DNA of 64,000 nt from Amphirosellinia nigrospora (Eukaryota; Ascomycota; Sordariomycetes; Xylariales; Xylariaceae), in NCBI GenBank assembly GCA_004123355.1, contig SCHM01000001.1, positions 1,790,001-1,854,000 of the forward strand, in the 5' to 3' direction. Position numbers and translations under genes: made by a program. The notes beneath the pieces were generated by a model that was not told the origin of the DNA, did no database searches, and saw only the letters and a program-made list of their open reading frames with translations. Within the stretch, counting starts at the first letter, position 1. Every line of letters begins with the position of its first letter. Positions 37,234-49,300 of the stretch are shown one piece after another.

Positions 37234-38215
37234 TAGATACACACTCGGTAAGCAACAAAAGCCGGGCCAAACTAAAAAACCATTAATACCTAACTAAAAT
37301 GAATATAGCCACTCAGGGAAGCAGATTACTTATTATATACCCGCTTGTATCTTCATTCATGCTTCTAAGTTGTTTCTATATAAGAACATCACGATGGTAC
37401 GCAAGATGGTTACCACAGTCCAACCCATTCGTACACCATTGCGGACTCGCCATACTCAGTCACTCACTTTTTATCGTTCTCGGGTGGGCTTAACCGGCAG
37501 TATCGAGTGTTATAGCCATTAACGAATGGCGGACAGAACAGGTTTCTTGGTTATTATTCAAGACTTTCCGCTTATGTGTTAAAATGTTATGAGACCGTCA
37601 TGATATTAAACCTACTAAGTAGTTAAAGTTTAAAGATACTACCACTGCTTATTCAAGACTGGCGCTAAAGATGATGTGTTTGATAATAAATAGTGGCTAG
37701 ATTTACACTACGGAATAATAAAAGCTTAGCAAGGTTCAAGATATGCTTAACGCGGCGTTTATGCACTTAATCTAGATATGGTATGTATTAATATGTTCTG
37801 CAAGACGATTAAGTGTATGAGGAAACATACCGTCATGCTTAAAGTCTAGGTAATATCCTCGTAAAGCTTAACTTTTAGCGATACTTTTACGCAAATTTCA
37901 CTGCTATGCTACCTTCCCTGCCAAGATGTATGGAATTACTAAGAAGACAATAGGCGAAGTATAGCATTGACGCCTAGGCACATTTAATAGAGTTTACTTT
38001 TACTTCACCGTTATTGTTGCGCGAGTAGAAAAATTTGGCTCAAATTGGGGATTCTACGAATGTGTTAGTGCGAAAGCTAGATAGAGCTGAGATATACTGA
38101 TTAGGAATAGGCGATCCGGGCGATCCCCCCGGTCAATATAGTGATGGTGAGTTCTGCCAAGAAATTTCGGAACGACCCGAGCGGATGTCATCCATCCGTT
38201 CTTATCGCGCCTGGT
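37234..38215. other. Intergenic, moderately A/T rich
   Basis: Nothing recognised. Composition between 37500 and 38100 is A/T rich but far from the level in the RIP blocks. Confidence 0.4.
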
Positions 38216-40097
38216 TCAGGTTGGTCTCATCACAGACAGCAACGCGCTGCCACCTCCGCTGATGGCCACAATCCTACTTTGTTGGTCCTCCAGGTGCCTA
38301 TACCGAGAAACTTCCCGTTTACGACATGATAGGTGCCCACAAGGGAAAACCTTCCAATCTCTCCGGAGCGCTTTAGTGCGAGGTTGTACATCCTTGGTAT
38401 AATCCGCCGTTGTACGACATACGACACCTGATCCCAATTTCGGGCACTGCAAGCGCTCTAGAATCTCTATCCACTGGATATGTGAAAGGTCCTCGCCAAA
38501 ACGATACCAATACCCTTGCCACCGCGGATAGGCTTGATGAGATAACCGTTCTTGAGCTCCGAGGAACATTTGAAGCCTGCAAGAGGTCATGCAGCGCCGG
38601 TGAACCCGGAATCAGAGTGTCCACGATGCCTCTGTCCAGAACAGCAGCTTGTGTGTTAATGGTCTTGCGTGCTACTAGGCGAGGAAGCTCATCCTTGATT
38701 ACACCAAGCATCCGTTTGTCGTGGATCAATAGAATGGTACGTAGATCATTGAAGCAACGCAAGCTTACCTCGTGCAGCATCTCGGTAGTCATTGCTTTTA
38801 GCTCGTGCTGACGTAGTTCAAGCCCGACCTGGTGGATTTCCTCAACCCATTCCCCATCTATCATTGTCGGGAACGGGTTTTTAACAGCGACACCTCCAGC
38901 ATCGTGAGCGCCAGGGTAGACTATGCAGTATAGTTTGTAACCCGTCTTGCTATGGGTGTCAGGGACTAGTCGCAAGTCGCCAGGTTTGATCAACCGCGGT
39001 TTAATGCCAAGACACCGCCAAGCGGCATCGATAAACATATGAATATCGATACCATCTTCCTCGCCTTTGAGTAGATGAAGGGGCAGATCATTCCGAAATA
39101 GATCAAACAGACCGTTAAAAATCTATTGTGGACTCATTAGTATATATTCCGGCATGGAGGCTGGATTATTGATTATTGATTTTGGAATTGCATCGGCTTG
39201 CTAGGTTCCATGCGAAGACAATTACAAGGATGCACTTACAGCTGATGCGCTAGCTGCACTGACAAGATCCACGTTGATCTCATCCAATACTTCGTCAATT
39301 GCTTGCTGTCCCATGGAACCGTGCATGAAACCATTGAATGAATAGCGCGCGTTGATCTCCGTAATGCTGAAGTTTTCTTCGAATGGGGCGCTTTGGCCGC
39401 ATTGAAGGTCTTCAACGAGAAAGTCAGGTCTCCATGAACCGAGGCGCTCTGTAAACACCGGAAGGTTGCCGCTGGAGACTTGGATTTCGAGCCACTACAG
39501 CGATTAGTAGTGTTAAAATAACGCCAGGGCTTGTTAAACAAACACCTACTTTCAAAAGTTCCTCTTCTTGTGGCTCCAAGGGCATTTTCTCAGGTAAGCC
39601 CGCTTCCCATCAGTCCACCATCTCTGAACAATGTCCGTTAGAGCAGCTGTCAGTGCTTGGTGCAATTCTTCTGCCTGCTTCAAGTGCTGTCTGGAAACTA
39701 GAATCGGACGTGGGCATATAGCGCGGTAGGAGTCGTGATGCCAAAGATGTGCAGCACAATAGCCTAGTAAAGTTGCTTCCATCTTTTCATGTTCTTGGCT
39801 GTAGATACCATTCTTGTGTTTGGATATGGTGACCATCTTGGGATCAAGACATGGTAGTTGAATATGGACCTGCTCCATTGCGTATTGTTCATGTACCTGG
39901 TATGCTTCGCGCTAGATGGCTTCGGTTTCATATAGAATCAATATATGGGCGATAGAATAGTCGTGGTCGAGGGCTTTTAACAATTCACAGAGTTCTGTCA
40001 AATTTCTAGAGCCCCATGAACCCTTTAAATATCGAGGAGGTATACTTTCGCTGGGAGCTTTGATTGAATTAAATGGGATGTGATACACTCCGCCCAC
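38216..40097 (-). pseudogene. ATP-grasp-like (glutathione-synthetase-fold) enzyme, frame-broken
   Basis: Uncharacterised fungal ATP-grasp-like family found in metabolite clusters. N-terminal block VYHIPFNSIKAPSESIPPRY, SIAHILILYETEAI, a stop codon (TAG where homologues would continue), then REAYQVHEQY, KMEATLLGYCAAHLWHHDSY and ICPRPILVS. Next LPEKMPLEPQEEELLKW, an intron, FTERLGSWRPDFLVEDL, ITEINARYSFNGFMHGSMGQ, another intron, FIDAAWRCLGIKPRLIKPGD, and the ATP-binding part KNGYLIKPIRGGKGIGIVL, SYVVQRRIIPRMYNLAL, SLVGTYHVVNGKFLGIG, ending in a GGG-containing segment at 38216. At least four frame changes plus the stop break it. It is divergent from the TauD gene, sharing a roughly 0.4-kb promoter. 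The reaction would be ATP-dependent carboxylate-amine ligation by family analogy only. Confidence 0.7.
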
Positions 40098-40461
40098 CTA
40101 TATATATATGTCCCTTAAGTCCTCTGGACTCGGAGTATCCTTCCTATTATCCTTATTTAATATCATGCATCTGCTGCTATGCCACATATATAGGTTCCCA
40201 CTATCTTGGACCTGTTTTAAACACACGGCGCAGTGTATCAATAGTGAGCAATGTTTAAAATTCGTTCTTAGTCAACAATGATCTGTAAAGCAATATACCT
40301 TCTTAATCACTATGCTCTTTGTGACAGACGCAACAACACCGTTGTTGTCATCTAGCTACAACGGTATATATAGACTCTATATCTCCGCGACGCTCTTAGA
40401 CCTAGGATTTAATAGCAATCTACGAGGTTGTCTAGTAATAACAAGACCAATTATTTTCAAG

Positions 40462-41450
40462 ATGATGAATCAATTTATTGCCCCAATGCACAAGCCTACG
40501 CTTTCATCTATTACTTCCAGCTACGCGCCGGATGCAAAGTCTTGAAGCGCAAATACCTCGCCCCTGGCCAAGCCCTTTCAACCACCACATGTATCAGAGG
40601 TAGGACATTTGCCACACAAGCTACTCTTAATGTCCCAAAGCTAGAAGCGGGTGATATAAGCTACGCTAAACGGATTGCTCACCAACGAGAAGTCGATCAA
40701 AACCTGCGGCAAGATGGAATTCTCAGAATCCAGCTCCAATTCCCCGATGCCGAAAGCACATATCTCCGTCATCTTATCGTCGGTCTTCATGAAAACTTTG
40801 GCCATCAACTTCCCGTCAATCACAGCGCCGAGCGAGGATGGTTCTGGGACGTCAAGCCTAGTAGCACTACCTTCCAGTCGTTGAAGCAGCAGGCACGCTC
40901 AGAAACAATGGAAGAGTTCCCTTGGCACACAGACTGTAGCTACGAAGACCCACCACGATACTTCGCGCTCCAAGTAATCCAGAATGATCGTCTTGGCGGA
41001 GGGACACTATCAGTCACGAACGTCGAGCGACTATGTCGTATGCTGTCAAAAAAGGCAAGATTAGCTCTGGCTAGGCGGGAATTCGAAATTACCACCCCAC
41101 CGGAATTCGTCAAAGATGCAAGGCACCGGTCAATCATTGGGAGATTGTTAGCTGCCGATGTAGATGGGGTAGCCGCTATGCGATTTAGGGATGATATTCT
41201 CACCCCCTTGAGTGGAGATGCGGGGGCAGCATTAGCTGAGCTGAAAGATGTTCTGCGCCAAGCCCGTGACGAACCAAATTCGATGACAACCCTCCATCTT
41301 TCTTCGGAAAGAGACATGCCAAACGGGACGATTCTTCTTCTGAATAATCGTCGATGGTTGCATGCTAGGAATGAAGTTAGGGATCCCGAGCGCCACCTCA
41401 GGAGAGTGCGGTGGGACGCGGTACCATTTTCGGTCCATCGTCAAGATTAG
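40462..41450 (+). CDS. TauD/TfdA-type Fe(II)/2-oxoglutarate dioxygenase
   Basis: Dioxygenase of the TauD group, related to gamma-butyrobetaine hydroxylase-like enzymes. The frame is open from about 40428 to 41450. Landmarks: EEFPWHTDCSYEDPPRYFAL, holding the metal-binding HxD, and near the C-terminus NGTILLLNNRRWLHARNEVR followed by DPERHLRRVRW, holding the distal His and the 2-oxoglutarate-binding Arg. No ATG lies in frame before the core. The ATG at 40462 can be joined through a 59-nt intron (40539-40597) whose GTCTTG donor is weak. The stretch it would remove reads like a mitochondrial presequence, so the start is uncertain. It is the only gene of the ATP-grasp/TauD/PaaK trio whose core frame is intact. 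Confidence 0.75.
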
Positions 41451-41783
41451 GATTTGGATCTTGTACCCAAAACCACTAACCCACCACAGACATGCTATGG
41501 GTTTTTCTCAGCTTATAGGTATCAAGAATCTATAAAACTAATATCATTTAAAATAGCAAATTTTTTTTCTTCAATTTAGATTAATATAAGAGATTAGTAT
41601 ATTTTTTAGTGCTAAATTTTATATGCGTGGCTTTTTTTAGGCACCCATGGGTTTTCTATAGGTACCAATGGGTATTTATTTTTGAGCCTTAGCTATGATA
41701 ACTTATTTATCTCCTTTCCTTATATCGACCATACCCATGTATGCGATTTCACTTCCCTTTCTACTTAAATTGACTCATCTACA

Positions 41784-43325
41784 ATGCTTGGTTCCGAATG
41801 CTCAACACCGGTACAACAACCAGGTTATTCGTTGGCCGAAGTTTTAGCTGTCGCTAAAATCCACCCGTTTTATAATCCTGATGTCGTGTATCCTCCCAAC
41901 TTTGACGATATCCAAGCTGTCAGAAAGAGCGCTGCGCAAAGCCCTGTAGATTCCTGCCACATACAAGACCAGCCCTTACTCTTGAAGACAGAACTGTAAC
42001 TTACCTAGCCGTGTTCCCCTTGCAATCCCGGAGACGTATTAACCTAGTTTAGGTATAAGACAGTGCAAAGACTGGTTGACGACACAAGTTCCAAGAACAT
42101 ATTTCGACGAAGTATCTACGCGAGCACTACAGGAGGTGGAAGTGGTTCTAAACGCTTTTCTTTGCGACCGATGTGTACGAAAATCGTAAACAGCGGGCAG
42201 TTTTTGGACAGTTCTTACGGACTGTAGGGCTCGTAAAAGATGTGGACCTGGTTATAACGACTCATACCTCAGGTGGACTTTACAGGTATTAGACTTGTTT
42301 CCCCGCTTCCCCGTGAAAATTTCTGGCTAAAATGATCATCATGACTAGGTCACTGGATTTAACACTGGAACTTTTGGAAAATGCTGGCGCAACAGTACTT
42401 GCAGCTGGGCATTGCCTAAAGCCTGCCGAAGTCATCAGACTGGCCTTGGTATACCACGCAAATGTACTCAGCGGGGACTCAAGTCAAATGGTGCAACTAG
42501 TGCACTACATTTCGACCATGTCCTCAGAAGACCGAGCTAGCCTGAAGGTATCCAAGATCATCTACACTTCTGAAACGTTGACAGCGGGGCAGCGGGAGTA
42601 CATCAACTCGGTTCTAGGCTCGGTCGAGATTTGCTCAATTCTGGGAAGCGCTGAGGCAGGGCCCTACGCCGTCAGTTGTCCACAATTGACCGAAAGCAGT
42701 CGTATACCGCCGCAAGTAACGGCGACAGATTTCGTGTTTGATACGAGGCAGATGTTGATTGAAATTCTTCCATTCGAGTCCGCCAACGGTGGCAAGGAAC
42801 ACAACGCTCTACCATTGCCAAAGAGGAAAAAGGGGTTGTCGTTCAGACATCCTTAACACGACTACGCAACCCAGTAGTGCGTTACGTTACGGCGATCTAG
42901 GCTCATTGCACGACCCGCCTAAAGCCAAGCATATCGTTCCTGAAAACGATTGGCCTTACTTACGTGTTCTCCGGCTTCATGGCCGTGATAGCCGGTTTAG
43001 CTTTGAATGGAACGGCGAATATATTGAATTCGCGGCCTTGAACTCCCTTATGAATGAGTCGCGCTTCGGGATTTTGCAGTGGCAAGCGATTCTAGGAAGA
43101 GCGGTAACCCAAGATTCGTTTCTAGAGATTCGCGTCTTATGTCAGAAGGAGAGGATGATGTTGAAACAGCCAGGGCTCTCGAGGACGCTACCAGGCGGTT
43201 TTTTCTATTTATCTGAAGGGGATTCACAGCGCTTTCTACTGACGTTTGTGAACGACTTGGATGCTTTTGTACGAAGCGGTACGGGTAGGAAGGTAATTAA
43301 GTTTGTGGATCGTTTCAATCAGTAA
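41784..43325 (+). pseudogene. PaaK-like AMP-forming adenylating enzyme, frame-broken
   Basis: Phenylacetate-CoA-ligase-like adenylate-forming protein. N-terminus MLGSECSTPVQQPGYSLAEV, HPFYNPDVVYPPNF, LLLKTEL, then an intron (GTAACT..TTTAG, about 41997-42052) to YKTVQRL and ASTTGGGSGS, the glycine-rich phosphate-binding loop. After a second intron come SLDLTLELLENAGATVLAAG, ANVLSGDSSQMVQLVHYIST, IIYTSETLTAGQREYI, EICSILGSAEAGPYAVSCPQ, DFVFDTRQMLIEILP, VVVQTSLTRLRNPVVRYV, HGRDSRFSFEWNGEYIEF and finally GRKVIKFVDRFNQ. At least three one-base breaks separate these blocks. By family it would adenylate a carboxylic acid; the substrate is unknown. It is a neighbour of the TauD and ATP-grasp-like genes. 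Confidence 0.75.
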
Positions 43326-44928
43326 GACGGGGACGGGGATACTAGTATACTTTCGGGTTATTCATCCGTGTATACTTACTTCTTTAGCATTCATAAGCTG
43401 CGAGCCATATATTTTCGCAGACTTCATCATGACTTCTCCCGCCCCTGGACCTTTTACCAGCAACAAGTATTTTCTATTTAGACACAATTTCCCCAGCCAG
43501 GCGTAGTGGACTGCCTTCAAGCTAAGAGAAGTGAGGCAACTGTCCGGAGACCTCGCGGATCTTCTTGAAAGCTTGCTTTGTAATAACGTGCGATAATCTC
43601 TGGTATGTATTTGACTTACGAGTTGTATGAATATACGCGAATGATCCAAGATATGCCTGTGCAATATACCCAACAGGACCAGACCGGCTTCGGGAGTTAC
43701 CAGGGCCACCATTCCGGCCCCATGGATGAAAGCTAGCAGTGGTAGCGGTGTCCTAGATAATCTCTTGGTGCTTTAAAGACTTATTGTGGGCTGCGACTGT
43801 TGTAAGCTGTAGATCTAGTACTAGGAGGCATTGTGTATTGTGGACATACGGTTTTGGTGCCTTGTGTCCGGTGGCTATGTGTGCCACACTAGGTGTGCCA
43901 CACAAGTGACTGTCTCACTCACAACACCTAATCCGTGCTCCTTGGAGTACACAGATCACATTCCCAGCTTTACTGCGGTAATCACTGGTTGTATCCGTGT
44001 TAATATCTTTACTAGCTTAGAATGCATGGCTTGATTAGTAGGCTAAAGAGTCCCGCGGGGTTCACTTACATGTTGCGCTGCATTATTGCCGCTATAGTCT
44101 GCTTGAAGTGGTCTGGGCCTTACGTGAGAGCTTAGTTGGGATGCAAGAGAGATGTACCTTAAATCATAGAAGCGGGCAAGATAGATAGGACTTATGTCGA
44201 GTTGGTCTGTTCTTAGATTATCGAAGGGTGAGATGCCGTGTAACCCGTGTGTACACAGTGACCAAGTTGGAAAGGAGCTTCGGAGTGGTGGCAAGCTATT
44301 GTCACTGGCAGTGTCTCAGGCATGGAACCTGTGGGATGATTTGGTCGCTGTCTCCGAAGGTTCTATGAGTTGTCGGTCAGGCGAACTTGGTATATCTAGT
44401 TCCGCCTTCAGCTGTTCGGTCATCTTAAAGCTTCAATGTGAAGTCTTCTATCTTTTAAAATCTTAGTCTAACTATCAACACTTAGTCAAGCCTACTCGGA
44501 ACTTGTTATACGGATCTAGTTCAAGTGCATTATACAGTGCTACACGGATCCTATACAAAGTTCGCTAAACACTACCCTACGAAGCTAAAGCAGTCGTACG
44601 AAGTGATCGTAAATCTCAAGCAGATACCGAAGCCAAACTCGAACACCGAAACATCCAGTCTCTAGCTACACAGGTCTTTCTTTAGGTCGGCGGAAGTCCG
44701 CGAAGCTATAGGAAAGAAAAAGAGAATTCTGGGCATAAAAGTGCAAGGAATCCTCCCTCCTAAATAATAGGAACTTAGATCTTCATGGCCCCTTTAGCAT
44801 TATAGATGTTACTAAATTTGAACCAATTATAAGCGCTCTATCGGAGTCCTTGTGACAGAACTTGAATTATATCCAAGACCTTGCCTACTACCTACCTGAC
44901 TCCAAACCAACTGCATCTCGCCTCCACC
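43326..44928. other. Intergenic, no supported gene
   Basis: 1.6 kb. A short tandem of GTGTGCCACAC occurs near 43876-43900. The promoter of the decarboxylase should lie in the last few hundred bases. Confidence 0.4.
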
Positions 44929-46214
44929 ATGCCAGCCAATGGGACACAAGCCGGCATCATCGACGACATCATCGACGAGAACCAGGCCAAACATGCCCTC
45001 GTCAGCTCTTGGTTTCTCGGACCGCGGGCTGAGAACATGGATGTCCTACAGTTACTCTTCGGCCAAGCCCTCGAGCGCCAAAAACAGACCCGGGTCGAAC
45101 TCGCAGACGACAATGACAACGACTTCTTCATTACAGAGGACATGAAACAATTAAAAATTTACCAGGAAAGCATTCGACGCCTTACTCAGAACTCGACGGA
45201 TCTGTCGGGCAAGCTGGCGCAGCATTCCGTGCCGTTCTGGTCGCCACGGTACAATGCGCATATGAACATGGATACTACGCTGGCGAGCATCATTGGGTGT
45301 AAGTCCACGTTTATACAGCCACTTGAGCCGCAGTCCCTGACGTTTTGTGACCTTGAGACACGTCGGCCATGATTTACAACCCTAATAATGTCGCCACCGA
45401 GGCAAGCCCATACACAACCGAAGTCGAGAGGCAAGTCGGCCAAGAGCTTTGTGAGATGCTGGGATATAATGGCCCGGACCAAAGTCCGTCTCCCTGGGGG
45501 CATATCACCTGCGTAAGTGTGTGCGCTTATGGCTCTCGCCAGTGGCTTTCATGTCAACGGACAGTGATGATTTCTGATACGATCTCGATGCTGTCAGGAT
45601 GGGTCCGTAGCCAATCTCGAGGCCATTTGGGCAAGTACGGATCCCCTTTGCTCCCCTTCACACAAGGGACGAGATCTAACCACTCTCTCTCCATCAATAG
45701 CGCGAAATCTCAAGTTCTACCCATTTTCCCTCAAGCTCGCCATTGAGAAAGGCCCACTCAAGTTTCTCAGAACCGTCGAGCCGCTCTTCATCGTCGAAAC
45801 GTGCAACGCAGGACCAAAGGAGTTCCAGAAACTCACCAAGGAGGAGCTCTTGAACCTGACGCCCTCCACGGTGCTCTCAATCCCCACCTTTTTGGGTGAG
45901 AAGTACTCCATCAGCCCGGGCTTTCTGCAGGACGCGCTCAGGCCGTACTTGGTCCAGACGACGGGTAAGGACGAGTTGGAGCGCAAGTTCGATATCAACC
46001 CTGGAAAGTACATGATATGTGCGACAAAGCATTACTCCTGGCCCAAGGGTGGAGGTGAGTTTTTTCTATCATTCATTAACGTGATACCAGGCGTCCATGT
46101 CGCTAACAGACTTTCAAAAAGCCATCTCGGGCATTGCTCCGAAAACTTCGTCGACATCGACGTCGACAACGAGGCCCGGATGAATACGGACGACCTCAGG
46201 GCCAAACTCGACAA

Positions 46215-46359
46215 TGCTAAAATGGAAGGTATACGAGCGTACTATTTAGCTACTTTACTATATGATAGAGTAGGTGGGATAACCTGTTTATAATACGATG
46301 GATGCCTTGTGTTTTTATATAGTACTTGTGGTAACTTTTTAATTTAGTATTTTTTAGTA
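46215..46359 (-). repeat. 3' LTR of the copia-type element
   Basis: About 145 bp, direct repeat of 53725-53871. The first 80 bases are nearly identical to it (shared GTATACGAGCGTACTATT). The right end is blurred by RIP-type change. Confidence 0.85.
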
Positions 46360-49300
46360 CTTTTGTTTAAAGAAATATTATAAGTTTAAATAATTTATTT
46401 ATTTTTATTAACTAATTAACCGAAGATTTATATTATAAGTTATAAACTTATAAAAGTAAGAAATTTTTATAGTTTTTATATTCGTAGCTTTTATAGTTTT
46501 TATACTAGTTAGCTATATTAATTATAATTAAGTTATTTGTTTATTAGTTAAATATTTTAAAAATTATTATTTATTTATTAATATTATTATTAAATATAAA
46601 GCGTAGTTTTTTAATATTTAGTATAATTTTTTTTTATTTTAAATAGTAAAAAAAACGGTAGTTTTTATAGTATTAAATTAAATAGTTATAAAATATTAAA
46701 GTTATATAATATAACACATAAACATCTTATATATATAAACATCTTGTATACTTTTTATACTTTTGTATGAACAATTAATATAATTTAATAATAATATAAA
46801 AAATCAATTAAAATTAATTGGAATTATTTTTATTAAATATTTTTACTTTGTTTTAATATATACGTATATTATATCTAGGCTTGCCGTAAATCTCTATAGT
46901 ATTGTTTATTTATAAATTTTTTTTTATATAATAATTATTTAACTATACTTTATTATTTATTTAGCTTTAATAGCTTTTTTAGTTTTTTAATTTTATTTTT
47001 TATATAATAAATTTTTTTAATTTAGATCCGTTTTTTTTATACAATAACGTTAGTTTAGTTTATAATTTATTTTTAAAGTTTAGCTATTTTAAATTAAAAT
47101 AGTAATTTAATATTTAATATATTTGTTTTTTTACGATTAAATTAATTATATTTAAAATAGCTATAAAAAAACTATTTTAATATTGTACGATTTTTAATTT
47201 AATATATTAGGTTTATAATTTAATATTTTTTACGTTATAAAATATTTATAACTTTTAAATTTAAAATCTATTAGATAATTTTAAGGCGTTTTAGTTAAAT
47301 TTTTAGGCGGAAATTATAAAATAATATATTAAATTATATAAAATAAAGCCAGCTTTTGAAAGCTTTTTTAATATTTTTAAATTATTATAGCTTATATATA
47401 TATAAAAAATAATATAAAAAAAATTTTTTTTTAAAAAATAATATAAACCTAGGCTAATTTATCGATTTTTATTATATAATTATTTTAAAAGATTAAAATA
47501 ACTAATATTTAAAAGCTAGAGTTATATAATAAATAAATAAGTATTAAAAAATAATATTATGTTTTTAGCGTACGATTTAAATTCGATAAAATAATAATTT
47601 TTATAGCTATTTAAAATTAAAAAGTAATAAATATTTTTTATATAACGCGCTATATAATTATCGAAATTTAATTTAATTTAAACTTTTTATTTATAGTTTA
47701 ACTGTTTTTATTATTTTAATTTTTTAAAAAGTTAATAAACGGTTATTTTTATACTAAAATAATAAATAGGTTAACCTAGCTAAAAATATATATATATATA
47801 AATAAAATAGCTAATAATAAAATAGCGTAAAATATTTATTTTTAATTATTTTATTAAATAGTTTTTAGTTATTTATAACGTTTATATAACGTTATAATTA
47901 TTTTAGATAATATTTAGCTTATTATAAACTTTATTTTATTAAAATTATAAATATTTTTTTTTAAATATTTTTAGCTATAATTATATTTTATATAAGCTTA
48001 AACTATTTTTAATATTTATTAAGATTTTCGTATAAAATTTATTAATAATCGATTTAGTAATTAAAATACGTTTAAAAATTAAATAATTATTATATAAAAT
48101 TTAAAGCTTAGTTAATTTTAATAAATAATATATCGCGTTTATATAATAGTTAATTAGCTATATTTTTAATATTATTTAATTTAAGCAGAAATTTTTATGT
48201 ATTTAAATTAAATATATATTGTACGATTAATTTTTTTTTAAATTTTAATAATTTATATATTATTAATTATTTAGTTTATTTAAATAAAATTTTATCGCAA
48301 CGCGTATAAAAAATCGACTAAAAAACGTTATAAATTTTTATAGCGCATTATAATAATAATTTTCGTTACGTTTTATAGCTTATAATATAAGCTATAAATT
48401 ATTTTTTTTATACGATAGCGCTATTATTAATTATTAAAATATTTAAAAATAAAAATAAAAAGTATAAAAATAAAAAAGTATATAGGATGTTTATATATAC
48501 AAGATGTTTATATATTACGTTATATTAAATTTTTATATTATATAATTCGGCGATATTTTTTTAATAATTTAATTTTTAAATTTACGTAATTTGTTTTTGT
48601 TTAATAGGTTTTTATAAAGTTTTTAAAATATTTTTTTTTTTAAAGTTTTTTTTATATTTTTAGATTATTAAATTATAAAAATTATTAAGCTTAGTTGCTA
48701 GAAATTATTTTTAGTTTTAATATTTTTTTAAATTTTTAAATATATTTTTAAAAAGTAGTTTTATTAATTTATCCGCTATTATATTTTTATACGAATTTAT
48801 TCTAGTTATATTTTTTTGTTCGATTTATTTATAAATAAAATATATTTAAATATTTATATATTTATTTTTATTATATTATATTAAGTTTTTTATAAATATA
48901 ATAAAATTTTAATTATTATTATAAATAATTATTATATAAAGTTTTTTTAGTATTTTTATTATTTTTTTGTTTTTTATAATTAGCGTTTAGTTCGCTATAT
49001 AATTATAAAAGCTATATTATTTTTTTAGCTATATTAATTATATTTTAATATTTAATTTTATATATTAATAATATTATAATTTATTATAATTTTAATAACT
49101 AATTAATTATATTACTATTAAAATTAAAAATATATTCTAAAGTTAATTTTATATATTTAGATTTTTTTTTAGTTTATATTAGTTTAGCTTGTTAAAAATT
49201 ATAGTAGTTTTTAAAAATAAAATAATAATTTTTATATTTAATAAATATTTAAAGATTTGTTTAACCGCTATTTTATAAATAAATATAAAGTTTAAAATAT

